The notes under the pieces were generated by a model that did not search any database, was not told the origin of the DNA, and saw only the letters and a program-made list of their open reading frames with translations. The position numbers and the translations under genes were made by a program. From contig CBDCKA010000002.1 of NCBI GenBank assembly GCA_965218055.1, positions 1,860,001 through 1,924,000 of the forward strand: 64,000 nucleotides of DNA, in the 5' to 3' direction. How positions within the stretch are numbered: position 1 is the first letter of the stretch; the number at the start of each line of letters is the position of its first letter. This document shows, piece after piece, positions 18,301 to 26,616 of the stretch. The DNA is from CBDBKE01 sp965218055 (GTDB lineage: Bacteria > Acidobacteriota > Terriglobia > JAJPHL01 > JAPKYU01).

Positions 18301-19554
18301 GACTCGCTGCGCCAAATCGTGCCGGAGAACATGCACGGCCGAGCAAGACTTGAGGATGATGCCTGGATCGACAACATCGCGGGGCCGCAGAGTCGCTTCG
18401 CCTATGTGGAATCAGAAGTATGCGCGGATTATAGCGACATGCAAGTGCTCAGAAAGCAGTACTTCGAGCAAGGCAAGGATAGCTACGTTAGCCGTATTGG
18501 CAGGCGCATGAAGACCATCGCCGAAGAACGAACCCTGAATTTCCTTTCTCGTAAAGCCGTCATCCCGAAGTACGGGTTTCCGGTGGATGTCGTCGAACTC
18601 GATACTCGTTCCAGAGACGGTAATCCGACTGGCGTTGCGCTCCAGCGAGACTTGTCCCAGGCCATCGCCGAATACGCACCCGGCTGTAAGGTGGTAGCCA
18701 ACAAACTGGAGTGGGAATCCTGCGGCGTGAAGTGGGTGGCTGGCAAGGCATGGCCTGTCCGACATTATCAATACAATGACGCGCGCAATTTCACGCAATG
18801 GAATGAAGGTGATCCGTCCGCATCGCCCAGCGGACGGAAATATCTTATTCCGGTGTTCGGTTTCGTAACGCCGCTGTTCAAGCAACCTACGGAGCCGCAT
18901 GGGCGAGCGCGGCGACTGTATACGACGCGGCCGTTTTTCTACGGTTTCGGAAAGGACGTCCAACCTGAAACGAAGACTATCCTCGGCGTGCAAGTGACCA
19001 AAGCCTTGCCAGGAACCCTGGTCATCCTCTGCGAGGGCAGGAACAGGGAAGGCTTCTATATATGCCGTTCCTGCGGTGCCCATATGACAGGACCGCAAGG
19101 CGGGCACAGGTCACCCTCGGATTCCGAATGCAAAGGTGCCCTGGAACAGTTCTCGCTTGGTCACGAACTGGCCACGGATGTGGTGCGCTTGCAGTTTCCG
19201 CAACTGTGCGGCGAGTGGGATGCCTATTCCGTCGCCTACGCCGTCCTGCTCGGCGCGGCAGAGACGTTAGATGTCCCGGATACGGACTTGAATGTGACGA
19301 TTACCGGCGGCGACAATCCGGGTGAGTCTGCTATCGTGCTTTACGACAACGTGCCTGGTGGCGCCGGGCTGGTGGCGCAACTGGAGCGGGAGAGTGTCTT
19401 CGATGAGGTACTCCGCAACGCACGAGAGCGGGTTTGGGGCAATTGTGGCTGCGACTCAAGCTGCTACGGTTGCTTGCGGAGTTACCGCAACCAGTTTGCG
19501 CACTCGCATCTGAACCGAAAGCAGGTGCTGCAAATCCTGATCCCGAAGAACTAG
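15340..19554 (+). CDS. SF2 DEAH helicase with zinc ribbons and DUF1998 (DISARM/Druantia-type)
   Basis: 1404 aa. Motif I VVATGTASGKTES is at about residue 107, motif Ia YPMNALANDQ follows, motif II is VLDEAHQYRG at about 256, and motif VI is QRVGRAGR at about 883. Several zinc-ribbon pairs occur in the middle (CHECGQ, CRRCGA, CETCGY, CDTCAT, CRSCGA). The C-terminus has the DUF1998 block with YDNVPGGAGLV and a cysteine cluster ending SCYGCLRSYRNQ. This domain set is shared by DrmA/DrmB of DISARM and DruE of Druantia. The ATG at 15340 has gggagg 7 nt upstream; a TTG at 15337 is in frame. Confidence 0.92.
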   Translation: MPDASNIQCWPEKIRQRYENYLKTSFFFKEPELRASFQAALQEEGSLLKGPYPESARGFKTGLSARVLARECFPDECEGLLPALIDRPLYVHQERAVRATHIDGRNVVVATGTASGKTESFLYPILFELYRQHLAGELEEPGVRAMILYPMNALANDQRERLGNICGALREAASGFEPTFGQYIGQTPENAKDNWRNAAARAEERLSGEFVFRDEMRQAPPHILLTNYSMLEYLLIRPDDSPLFDGGRGVRWRFIVLDEAHQYRGARGMEMGMLIRRLKQRLRDGGRQDPFRCIATSATISSGESEEDRQVVAEFAKELFGEPFSPPSIVFGESQPTAADGPPRRYHAFLRALEGAFLVHRDDADAVVLNRKSESGNGRSAEPLEIALCHECGQHYYVGRERDGKLKEAVRDPSQPNFGVDYYLSVEDGDELLCRRCGALSKSTPACDCGAAVRVKKCESHKDHADQLKRCETCGYQRGGIGDSVQEIVHGSDGPNAVIATALHELLPQDRRKVLAFADSRQEAAFFAWYAEDSYEKLRDRNLMLRAIKSGKVDAEGLSIDDLRNRLLRQWEQAGLFSKADTREHKDRQVLASILREALTDEKRLSLSGVGLVKCFVGIPDDLSLPEAMRQPPWNFTDDEARRLIGYLLDELRPRRAMSLPEGAGTPAWSDISPWPQRAYGIGPPGERQNVSQWGAPQSAVVRHFLRWLLVDSGLSDDQKQSASTKLMEDVWHALRNRADAPILSPGTANGTFRLDPRWLRTKLAGPGEVWECDTCATLSTHNIRGVCPRNRCPGTLSRADQERLKENHYRILYESTDLPPALSAEEHTAQIDSDEARQRQDKFKHGGIHLLSSSTTFEVGVDLGDLEVVFLRNVPPEPFNYTQRVGRAGRRETPGLALTYCRRNPHDLYHYEDPLNRLVGGTVHPPRLRMTNEKIILRHMVATTLSAFFRENRVRFNKVENFVGGWSSPRAASDLKAFCEGNSELTDSLRQIVPENMHGRARLEDDAWIDNIAGPQSRFAYVESEVCADYSDMQVLRKQYFEQGKDSYVSRIGRRMKTIAEERTLNFLSRKAVIPKYGFPVDVVELDTRSRDGNPTGVALQRDLSQAIAEYAPGCKVVANKLEWESCGVKWVAGKAWPVRHYQYNDARNFTQWNEGDPSASPSGRKYLIPVFGFVTPLFKQPTEPHGRARRLYTTRPFFYGFGKDVQPETKTILGVQVTKALPGTLVILCEGRNREGFYICRSCGAHMTGPQGGHRSPSDSECKGALEQFSLGHELATDVVRLQFPQLCGEWDAYSVAYAVLLGAAETLDVPDTDLNVTITGGDNPGESAIVLYDNVPGGAGLVAQLERESVFDEVLRNARERVWGNCGCDSSCYGCLRSYRNQFAHSHLNRKQVLQILIPKN

Positions 19555-19557
19555 GGG

Positions 19558-20037
19558 TCACCTCACTTCATCGAGACTCGCAAGATCGTCCCAGGCTGAC
19601 CAGAAGACCCGACCGTCCTTATGTTGTATTGCAACAGTAATCTGGTCGCTACCCTCCACGGGCAGTTCGAGCGACGATCTTTCCGTCGAACAACTCGAAC
19701 CGGCGACCTGCTGCGTGCTACCGCTGACCCCGTGGGGCGTCGCGAACGGACCGCCCGGCGTTTCATTCGACCGCATCCGACGGCGACACGGGCAGGGCGC
19801 CGCTGTTCGGGTTGTTCGACTGTTTCGCAGATGGCCGTCGACGAAGCCAGCAGCGAGGCTGCCATCGGCCGTCAGCAATGCGGATCCGTCAACGAGCGGG
19901 CCACTGCGCGCCATGATTCTCGATCCATGTGGTAATCTGACTTGTTGAAGCACGTCGACATGCGTCGCGGATGCCGTTATCGCGAAGCCGCCTCGCATGG
20001 CGGTCATGTGCGCCTTGGCGTGCGGCCGGCTGACCAA
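19558..20037 (-). CDS. Hypothetical protein, possibly a remnant
   Basis: 159-aa frame whose last 35 residues (SLELPVEGSDQITVAIQHKD then GRVFWSAWDDLASLDEVR) look like genuine protein, as does AHMTAMRGGFAITASATHVD near its start. The middle (RTTRTAAPCPCRRRMRSN) looks frame-shifted. Codons in the same frame continue upstream to about 20070 without an obvious start. It is convergent with the helicase gene, 3 bp away. I do not recognise a family. Confidence 0.35.
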   Translation of the reverse strand: MVSRPHAKAHMTAMRGGFAITASATHVDVLQQVRLPHGSRIMARSGPLVDGSALLTADGSLAAGFVDGHLRNSRTTRTAAPCPCRRRMRSNETPGGPFATPHGVSGSTQQVAGSSCSTERSSLELPVEGSDQITVAIQHKDGRVFWSAWDDLASLDEVR

Positions 20038-20075
20038 GCTGACCTGGATGTGCCCGCCGAAACCTCCGGCTAATC

Positions 20076-21017
20076 ATGAACGTCGCGAGAAAACACCATG
20101 TTGTTCCTCAAGGCTACCTCGCCGGATTCACTGACGACGGCACGCGAAACGGCAAGCTCACCGTCTTTGATCTTGAATCGCAGAAGACCTTCCGGACGAC
20201 GCCGAGGAACGTGGCGGCCAAACGCGACTTCAATCGAATCGACGTCCATGGCCTGCCTCCCGACGCAGTGGAACGAGCTCTGGGCGACTTTGAGGGAAAG
20301 GCGATTTCGACCATCCGTCGGCTTCAAGAACGCGAAGGGTCTATGACGGATGACGAACTGTCCGACATCGTTACCCTCATGACGCTACTTGTTACGCGCA
20401 ATCTACGGCGTCGGCACAGAATGAACGCTGCTCGTAGACATGGAGTGCGTGTCATCGCCAGCATGCTGACATCAGATCGGCTTATCTACGAGAGCCACGT
20501 GGCGAGAGCTAAGCGAGATGGTTTCATCCCCAAGGACGCGCACGTACCGTTCGAGAAAGTGGCGAAGTTTGTCAGGGAGGACCAGTACACGGTCGAGATA
20601 AGTACCACGGAGAATATCCAGCAGGAGTTTGGCATCTTATTCAGTGACATCTTCGACACGCTCGCTTCGCGCTCGTGGTCGCTGGTGATTGCCGACGCGG
20701 ACGCGCCTGACTTTGTAACCTGCGATCACCCTGTGGCCGTTGTGTTCAAAGACAATGGCAGGCGTGGGCACATTGGATACGACCTTCCTGGAACTGAGGT
20801 GTCTTTCCCACTGGGTCCGAGGCACGCCGTCATTGGCGTTCTCGAAAATCCCCTTTGGCCGCAGTTCACGGCCCGCGCCAAGGAAGTGGCGGCTCTCAAC
20901 AGTCGCACCGTGTACCATGCAGATCGTCAAGTGTACGCCAAGTCCCGGCGTGCCTTGATTCTCCAACGAGGTGGCATCGCGGACTTCAACATTGTGCGTG
21001 ATCGCCAACATCAGTAG
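20076..21017 (+). CDS. DUF4238 domain protein
   Basis: 313-aa protein starting MNVARKHHVVPQGYLAGFTD, the H-H-(V/I)-(V/I)-P-x-x-Y-L motif that opens the DUF4238 family. The core includes DFVTCDHPVAVVF and VSFPLGPRHAVIGV, also characteristic. DUF4238 proteins are uncharacterised; they often sit in accessory or defence regions, as here after the helicase unit. No transmembrane segment. The ATG at 20076 is the only start that keeps the motif at the N-terminus. Confidence 0.85.
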   Translation: MNVARKHHVVPQGYLAGFTDDGTRNGKLTVFDLESQKTFRTTPRNVAAKRDFNRIDVHGLPPDAVERALGDFEGKAISTIRRLQEREGSMTDDELSDIVTLMTLLVTRNLRRRHRMNAARRHGVRVIASMLTSDRLIYESHVARAKRDGFIPKDAHVPFEKVAKFVREDQYTVEISTTENIQQEFGILFSDIFDTLASRSWSLVIADADAPDFVTCDHPVAVVFKDNGRRGHIGYDLPGTEVSFPLGPRHAVIGVLENPLWPQFTARAKEVAALNSRTVYHADRQVYAKSRRALILQRGGIADFNIVRDRQHQ

Positions 21018-21395
21018 CGGGCGTTCCGCTGTGGGCCAAATCCGCCACGAGCGACCCTGCTCGGTCGGCAGCCGGGCGTCTTCCACGGTTTTCTACCAAC
21101 TCCTTGCTTTCGTCGCTCTTACACGGTTTTGGGGCGTCTGCTTTCGCTCGCAACGCCTACGCCTAGCCCGCTTGATGGGCGAATTTTCTGACGGTTTCTT
21201 GACGGTAGTTGCTGTCACGGTCATGCTCTACTGGCTGCGCAGCTTGTTGTCGAGCGCGATCTAGTCAGCGCTTGATGGCCTCCACTCCACCTTCACCGTT
21301 TCGCTGAACGTCACCGTTACCTCGATCCTGTCCCTGGCGAATTGCTAGTTTGCGGCCTAATTCCTGGGTTTAGCGGTTCTTGCTAAGATGCTGAG
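21018..21395. other. Intergenic stretch before transposase remnant
   Basis: About 380 bp without a credible gene. Short frames exist, but none has a ribosome binding site or protein-like composition. It probably includes the left end of the transposable element whose broken transposase starts at 21396; no terminal repeat could be assigned. Confidence 0.4.
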
Positions 21396-22484
21396 ATGCG
21401 CAATCTCGTTATCCTTTTAGTCCATGTCATGGCTACTCTTACCCGGTTCTTGGGTCCGGGTGGCATTCGCTCTGTGATCGCCGAGTCCGTTCTCGCCAAG
21501 CAACAACTCCTGATCCTCAATCGTTCGCGACAGCGGTCACCTAATCTACGCACTTCAGATCGCCTAGTCGCCGGCCTGTGTGCTCTCCTCATCCGCCCCG
21601 CCCGCCTGATCCGCTCAGCAATCGTGCTGAAACCTTCGACTCTCTTGAACTTCCACCAGGTTATGAGGAATCGAAAATATCGCCTGCTCTTCTCCTCCAA
21701 GTACAGAGGTAAGCCCGGACCAAAGGGGCCCAACAAAGAACTCATTGAAGCCGTCGTCCAGATGAAGCAACGCAATCCCGCCTGAGGTTGTCCGCGAATT
21801 GCTCAACAGATTGCCTTGGCTTTCGACATCCCCATCGACAAAGACGTTGTTCGAAGGATTCTCGCCAGCCACTATCGGCCGGCTAACAACTCCGGTGGTC
21901 CATCCTGGCTGACCCTCATTGGCCACATGAAGGACAGCCTCTGGAGTATAGATCTGTTCCGGTGCGAATCGGCCACGTTGCGGACCCACTGGGTCTTGGT
22001 CGTCATGGATCAATACACCCGCCGGATCATTGGGTTCGGCGTCCACGCCGGAACTGTCAATGGCGTGGCACTTTGCCGCATGTTCAACCGCGCCATTCGA
22101 TGGCAACCCTGTATGCCCAACTACCTCAGCTCCGACCATGATCCCCTGTATCGGTTTGGGCAGTGGCAAGCCAATCTGCGGATCCTGGAAGTGACCGAAA
22201 TCAAAACCGTCCCCTATGTTCCCCTGTCCCATTCCTTTGTGGAACGGCTGATCGGCACGATTCGACGCGAGTATTTGGATCGCACGTTGTTCTGGACGAC
22301 GGCGGACCTGGGGAACAAGCTGCTCGATTTCAGGACATATTTCAATGCGTATCGCTCGCACACTGGACTGGAAGGGAGAACGCCTGATCCAGTCACGCCT
22401 ATACCACGACCAGTCGCCAGGCTCCATTCCTATGGATGGCAACGCCACTGCAGAGGCCTCTATCACACCCCAATGGCTGCCTGA
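21396..22484 (+). pseudogene. Integrase-core (DDE) transposase with an in-frame TGA
   Basis: Two halves lie in the same frame: MRNLVILLVHVMATLTRFLG ... VVQMKQRNPA, a TGA stop at 21783-21785, then GCPRIAQQIALAFDIPIDKD continuing without shift. The second half holds the rve catalytic core (LWSIDLFRCESATLR, YLSSDHDPLYRFGQW, PYVPLSHSFVERLIGTIRRE). Relatives read W-G-C-P-R at the break, so a TGG to TGA change is the likely single inactivating mutation. Everything else looks intact. Confidence 0.85.
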
Positions 22485-23162
22485 TTCTCCAAAGACTGGT
22501 GCTCCCTGTGGTAACCGGCGGACATCGGCAGGCGGGCACTTCCTACGAAACCATTCGCTGTTTGAGTTTGTCAACGCGGAGCGGTTGTCTGATCTGATTG
22601 TTTCGCTGCTACCGAGGGTACTCCGCCAGTGTGCACTCGCCTCACTGGGGCAGAATCGCTCAACATATCAATTCGCAATGGACAGGCGAGAATTGGCCAA
22701 GAATTGGTCGACGAGCAAGGTAATGCGCAGATTCTGGAAAGAAATGGCGCGCCCGGCATCCACCATCGTTCGGTTTCCGACGGCTTCCCGTGACGTCCCA
22801 TGCGCGTCCACGTAACTTTCTCTAGCAAAAATGGGTTATTGTCCGAGGGCTCCTCGAATCGTCCCGGCGCTTTCAGTCGCATCCTAATTTCATATGTATA
22901 CATAAATGTGGACGCACATCACGTGGTCTGATCGATGACAGACACTCCTCCGCGGCCGTCGCGCCGCCTGACGCATCGCTTGAGTGCCGTGTTCGTGCGC
23001 ACCGCTCCGCCCGGTAATTATCCCCTTTACGGATAGCAATAAAGGAGTTAGCATAGCGGGATGCGAGGGTGCTTCAAGAAGGCAATCTGTGTTTCGTTCA
23101 CCATTGCTGGGCTCGGCGGATTGCCGGACGATCTTAGGACTTGGCTGGAATGGAGTAAAGCC
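22485..23162. other. Intergenic stretch of about 680 bp
   Basis: No protein-like frame with a ribosome binding site. The left ~80 bp probably belong to the 3' end of the broken transposase element. The short AT-rich segment around 22885-22910 could hold a promoter. An ATG at 23061 opens a longer version of the small membrane protein that starts at 23163. Confidence 0.4.
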
Positions 23163-23465
23163 ATGAATTGGGACTACTGGATGAATAGCGGCGAGTGGTT
23201 CCCTTGGGGAATGCGGGCCTTTGTTATTGGAGTACTCGCATACCTAGCATTCTCGCCAGAGTTTACGATCCGTGTGCGAGACAAGTTATTCCCGAGGTGG
23301 CCTGACGGAACCCCTCAAGGCTTTGGATTCTTTTTCGGAAGGTGGAAAGCTGGAATAGAGTTTTGGTGGGAGGCTCGCCGAGTTAAGAGGGACAAGAAGC
23401 ACCATTGGGGGGGCAAGCTAGGGGAAAGCCCCGCCAGGGATGACCAAGCGTGGCAAGGTGAATGA
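23163..23465 (+). CDS. Small membrane protein, hypothetical
   Basis: 100-aa protein MNWDYWMNSGEWFPWGMRAF with one transmembrane helix (AFVIGVLAYLAFSPEF) followed by a basic cytoplasmic tail. The start at 23163 has ggag 8 nt upstream. An alternative ATG at 23061 would add 34 residues but has a poorly placed Shine-Dalgarno. It may be the first gene of a small operon continued by the proteins at 24868 and 26081, now separated by two insertion sequences. No family recognised. Confidence 0.55.
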   Translation: MNWDYWMNSGEWFPWGMRAFVIGVLAYLAFSPEFTIRVRDKLFPRWPDGTPQGFGFFFGRWKAGIEFWWEARRVKRDKKHHWGGKLGESPARDDQAWQGE

Positions 23466-23509
23466 TGGAACTAGTCAAGGTTGAGAACAATTCCGAATTG
23501 GTGACCTAA

Positions 23510-24848
23510 CAGGATGCTGAAAAAGTCCCTGGGCGACCTCTTACGAACAAAATATAATGAGTATAATTGTTCTCATTATGCGAGGACACGATCTGCACCA
23601 AGACGCGATGTTCAGCTACCTGAGCCCCGAGCAACGGGTGCCCCAGGATCATCCGTTGCGGCCGATACGCCGCATGACCGACCAAGCACTGCAACGGCTT
23701 TCGCCGCGGTTCGAGCGGATGTATGCTGACATCGGTCGCCCCTCGATCGCCCCGGAGAAGCTGCTGCGGGCCTTGCTGCTGCAGGTGCTCTACACCATCC
23801 GCAGCGAACGGATGCTGCTGGAGCAACTCGATTACAACCTCCTGTTCCGGTGGTTTGTGGGACTGAACATGGATGACGCGGTGTGGGTGCCGACGGTGTT
23901 CAGCAAGAACCGGGACCGGCTGCTGGAGGGGGCCGTTGCCGAGGCATTCTTTGACGAGGTGTTGCGCGAGGCGGGCGAGCAGGAGTTGCTGTCGGAGGAG
24001 CACTTCACGGTGGACGGGACGCTGCTGGAGGCGTGGGCGAGCCAGAAGAGCTTTCAGAGGAAGGACGCGCCGGAGGGGCCGCCGCCGGAGGATCCGGGCA
24101 ATCCCACGGTGGACTTCCACAAAGAGAAGCGGACCAACGAAACGCACCAGTCGACGACAGACCCGGACGCTCGGCTGGCCCGGAAGGGCAAAGGCAAGGA
24201 GGCCAAGCTGAGCTACGCCGGGCACGTGCTGATGGAGAACCGCAACGGGCTGGTGGTGAATGTGCGGCTGACCCAGGCCACCGGCACCGCCGAGCGGGAA
24301 GCGGCCGTGGAGATGGTGGACGACATTCCGGGCCCGAAGCAGGTGACGGTGGGTGCCGACAAGAACTACGACGCCGAAGCGATGGTGCAGCAGTTGCGGG
24401 AACGGAAGGCCACGCCGCACGTGGCGCAGAACCAGGAACGGCGGCGCAGTGCCATCGACAGCCGGACCACACGGCACCCGGGTTACCAGATCAGCCAGAG
24501 AGCGCGGAAGAAGGTGGAAGAGAGTTTCGGATGGATGAAGACGGTCGGGTTGCTGCGGAAGCTGCGGCATCGGGGCCTGGAGCGCGTCGGCTGGATCTTC
24601 ACCTTTACGGCTGCCGCCTTCAACCTGGTCCGGATTCGCAACTTGGTGATCGGGGCCGTCCCGCCGCGGGTAGTGGGCCCAGGGGCCGCCTGAGGAGGAG
24701 TGTGTCCAAAGGACGAAAAAGGGCTGGGAAAGGCAAAAGACAAGGCCCCAAAGAGCCAATAGCGAGGTTCACTACGAACCGAACGGCTCAAAGAAAATTC
24801 CCACAGGATAAACGCTACTGAATTTTTTGGCCCTTTTTCAGCACCCTG
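23510..24848 (+). mobile_element. IS5-family insertion sequence, complete, with 4-bp target duplication
   Basis: The ends are caggatgctgaaaaag (from 23510) and, read inward from 24848, cagggtgctgaaaaag: 15 of 16 matching. The flanking direct repeat CTAA is at 23506-23509 and 24849-24852. Length is 1339 bp with one transposase gene. Intact ends, target duplication and transposase suggest a recent insertion. Confidence 0.88.
23578..24693 (+). CDS. IS5-family transposase
   Basis: 371 aa from MRGHDLHQDAMFSYLSPEQR; an in-frame ATG at 23557 would add seven residues. The N-terminal DUF772-type region (GRPSIAPEKLLRALLLQVLY, NLLFRWFVGLNMDDAVW) is followed by the DDE catalytic domain with HFTVDGTLLEAWAS, VTVGADKNYDAE and KKVEESFGWMKTVG. 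Full length. It lies inside an element with matched terminal repeats and target duplication. Confidence 0.92.
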   Translation: MRGHDLHQDAMFSYLSPEQRVPQDHPLRPIRRMTDQALQRLSPRFERMYADIGRPSIAPEKLLRALLLQVLYTIRSERMLLEQLDYNLLFRWFVGLNMDDAVWVPTVFSKNRDRLLEGAVAEAFFDEVLREAGEQELLSEEHFTVDGTLLEAWASQKSFQRKDAPEGPPPEDPGNPTVDFHKEKRTNETHQSTTDPDARLARKGKGKEAKLSYAGHVLMENRNGLVVNVRLTQATGTAEREAAVEMVDDIPGPKQVTVGADKNYDAEAMVQQLRERKATPHVAQNQERRRSAIDSRTTRHPGYQISQRARKKVEESFGWMKTVGLLRKLRHRGLERVGWIFTFTAAAFNLVRIRNLVIGAVPPRVVGPGAA

Positions 24849-24867
24849 CTAAGGGGTTTGCTACATC

Positions 24868-25185
24868 ATGTCAAACGAAGAACAGAAACGCTTGCTCGGT
24901 GATCTGCTAGTCTCTGAGCTGGAAACCAAGAAGAGCCTCGCCTGCCTTCAGTCGCAGGCCAGGAAATCGAAAGATTCCCTGATGCTCGTTCTCGACGCAC
25001 TGCGGGACTGTAATATTGACTTCGAGTATGTCCGAAAAATATACGCAGAGGTCGCGGGGACCGACATCGGGAAGTTGATCTCCGATATGGAAGCCACCTG
25101 CGATGCAGTCGCTGGCATTCAGGACGATATCCGCAAGATTAAGAATCCAGATAGCTTCCAAGTACGGGGAGGAAAACGACCATGA
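24868..25185 (+). CDS. Hypothetical helical protein
   Basis: 105 aa, starting MSNEEQKRLLGDLLVSELET, rich in charged heptads and predicted all-helical; no signal or membrane segment. In the ancestral sequence its TGA overlapped the ATG of the lysine-rich 58-aa protein (ATGAGT), giving a two-gene operon. IS1595 has since inserted exactly there. The IS5 element lies 20 bp upstream of its start and probably removed its native promoter. No family recognised. Confidence 0.65.
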   Translation: MSNEEQKRLLGDLLVSELETKKSLACLQSQARKSKDSLMLVLDALRDCNIDFEYVRKIYAEVAGTDIGKLISDMEATCDAVAGIQDDIRKIKNPDSFQVRGGKRP

Positions 25186-25187
25186 GT

Positions 25188-26079
25188 GTCACGCCGCTAT
25201 CAGGTCACTGTAGGGCATCGGAGAGGTGCCTACGATCCGCTGGAGCGTGTCACGGAACATATGGGGATTCTCGCGGTTGTTGAAACGCCACTCCAGTTCC
25301 TCCAGGTAGCGGTCCAGATGCTTCACGCTCATTTTATGGAACGTGCCCACAATCGACTGCTTGAAGAGGCTCCACACGCCCTCGATCACGTTCGTGTGAA
25401 CGTCCCCTACAACCCACTGCTCCGCAGAGTGGTTTACTGTCTCGTGGCGCGTGTCGTGATCCTCAATTCCCAGATAGGACTTCAACTCATCGGTGTAGAT
25501 GGCTTCGGCCTCATCCTTCACCGCGCGGGAGATGAAGGCATGGAGAGTTTTGCGGCGCACGTTCGGTATGCGCTCGACCCGAACCTTGCCGCCGCGCTGG
25601 ATCGCTCCGGCAACCCAAGTCTTGTTTCCCTTGTAGGCGCGGCCCTTGCCTTTTGCGCGGCCACCGACCATAGTTTCGTCCACCTCAACTATTCCGAACA
25701 GCGTAGGCCCCTCAAGCGGATCGTTGCCCATAGCCTCTCTGATGCGGTGGCACAGATACCAGGATGTCTTGTAGGAGACCCCCAGGGTGCGATGAAGCTG
25801 ATGGGCCGACATACCTTTCTTCGACTCACACATCAGGTAGATGGCAAGGAACCACTTGCGGAGCTTCAGGTGGGAATCGTGCATGATGGTCCCGGAAGTC
25901 ACTGTGAATTTGTACTGGCAACCCCGGCACAGCCATTTGTGCTTTTGGGGGAGCTCCGCCACGTCCATGTCCCCGCACCGGACGCAGGCTACTCCGCTCG
26001 GCCAGCGAAGGCCCTCCAAAGTTCTTTTGCATTTTTCTTCGCAACTGAAACGGTCAATCATGGATATGAGGTTTACACG
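25188..26079 (-). mobile_element. IS1595-family insertion sequence
   Basis: 892 bp between direct repeats CATGAGT at 25181-25187 and 26080-26086 (IS1595 elements make 8-bp duplications; the eighth base differs here). It contains one transposase on the - strand. Insertion fell on the start codon of the 58-aa gene, and the duplication regenerated that start on the far side. Confidence 0.82.
25189..26061 (-). CDS. IS1595-family transposase (ISXO2-like)
   Basis: 290 aa from MIDRFSCEEKCKRTLEGLRW. The N-terminal zinc ribbon is formed by CVRCGDMD and CRGCQYKF. The ISXO2-type DDE domain follows: GIVEVDETMVGGRAKGKG, AIYTDELKSYLG and VHTNVIEGVWSLFK. The start was set at 26061 because codons beyond it lie at or past the element boundary. 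Apparently intact. Confidence 0.92.
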   Translation of the reverse strand: MIDRFSCEEKCKRTLEGLRWPSGVACVRCGDMDVAELPQKHKWLCRGCQYKFTVTSGTIMHDSHLKLRKWFLAIYLMCESKKGMSAHQLHRTLGVSYKTSWYLCHRIREAMGNDPLEGPTLFGIVEVDETMVGGRAKGKGRAYKGNKTWVAGAIQRGGKVRVERIPNVRRKTLHAFISRAVKDEAEAIYTDELKSYLGIEDHDTRHETVNHSAEQWVVGDVHTNVIEGVWSLFKQSIVGTFHKMSVKHLDRYLEELEWRFNNRENPHMFRDTLQRIVGTSPMPYSDLIAA

Positions 26080-26080
26080 C

Positions 26081-26257
26081 ATGAGTCACTCTCCTAAGAA
26101 ACGAAAATCACCGCCCAAAATGCTCCGCCTGCCCGACCATGATCTAATGGAGGCCATAATCGGGAAAAGGGCGATGAAGGAAGTGGATATACTGGTGTCT
26201 GAAAACTCAGAAGCCGTTGAAAGCAAAGAGAAAACTAAGAGCATAAAAGAATCTTAG
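26081..26257 (+). CDS. Small lysine-rich hypothetical protein
   Basis: 58 aa, MSHSPKKRKSPPKMLRLPDH then DLMEAIIGKRAMKEVDILVS, with a basic N-terminus and an acidic/basic C-terminus. Its ATG lies inside the IS1595 target duplication, so the coding sequence is intact but now separated by 892 bp from its upstream partner gene at 24868. Function unknown. Confidence 0.5.
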   Translation: MSHSPKKRKSPPKMLRLPDHDLMEAIIGKRAMKEVDILVSENSEAVESKEKTKSIKES

Positions 26258-26290
26258 CATAGATGGATAAATCCGTCAAGTATATAATTA

Positions 26291-26378
26291 CCATTTGAAT
26301 CGTTGGGTTCTGTTCCGCGACCAGGTGGCGGAACTTCTGAATGGCTTTCTGCCGATGAATCTGATATCTCTGCGGCAT
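26291..26378 (-). pseudogene. IS256-family transposase, N-terminal fragment
   Basis: Encodes MPQRYQIHRQKAIQKFRHLV then AEQNPTIQMV, the first 30 residues of an IS256-type transposase. Homology ends at QMV, where LPLPE is expected. The rest of the gene is absent. Confidence 0.6.
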
Positions 26379-26447
26379 AGCGACTCTCCTTTCTTTTGCA
26401 CAACATCCACCCCGAACCTACCAAAGCTCGGGGCAGGAGAGTCGCTA
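26378..26447. repeat. Long hairpin before IS256 fragment start
   Basis: 13-bp arms tagcgactctcct (26378-26390) and aggagagtcgcta (26435-26447), with an inner ccccga/tcgggg pair. The stem covers the leader directly before the transposase start codon, as leader hairpins that block read-through expression of transposases do. Confidence 0.6.
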
Positions 26448-26616
26448 CTTTCTACGGACTAATGGACATCCTCCATTGACACCCCTATATGTCAAGACCA
26501 GCATTGACAACTTGAGCGAAATCGCCGTATCCAATCCCCAAGCTGTCGCGGTCGAGAGCCGCTCTCGCGCACGCGCTCCGTCTGGACCGGCCCGAGCGCG
26601 AGGCGTGGGTCGAGTC

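Noticed and set aside
17152..18336. 394-codon antisense frame inside the helicase
   Set aside because: Lies opposite conserved helicase motifs including QRVGRAGR; typical high-GC shadow.
26476..26616. Extension of the transporter gene to an upstream start
   Set aside because: The signal peptide begins at the ATG at 26617; the extra 47 residues would block export.
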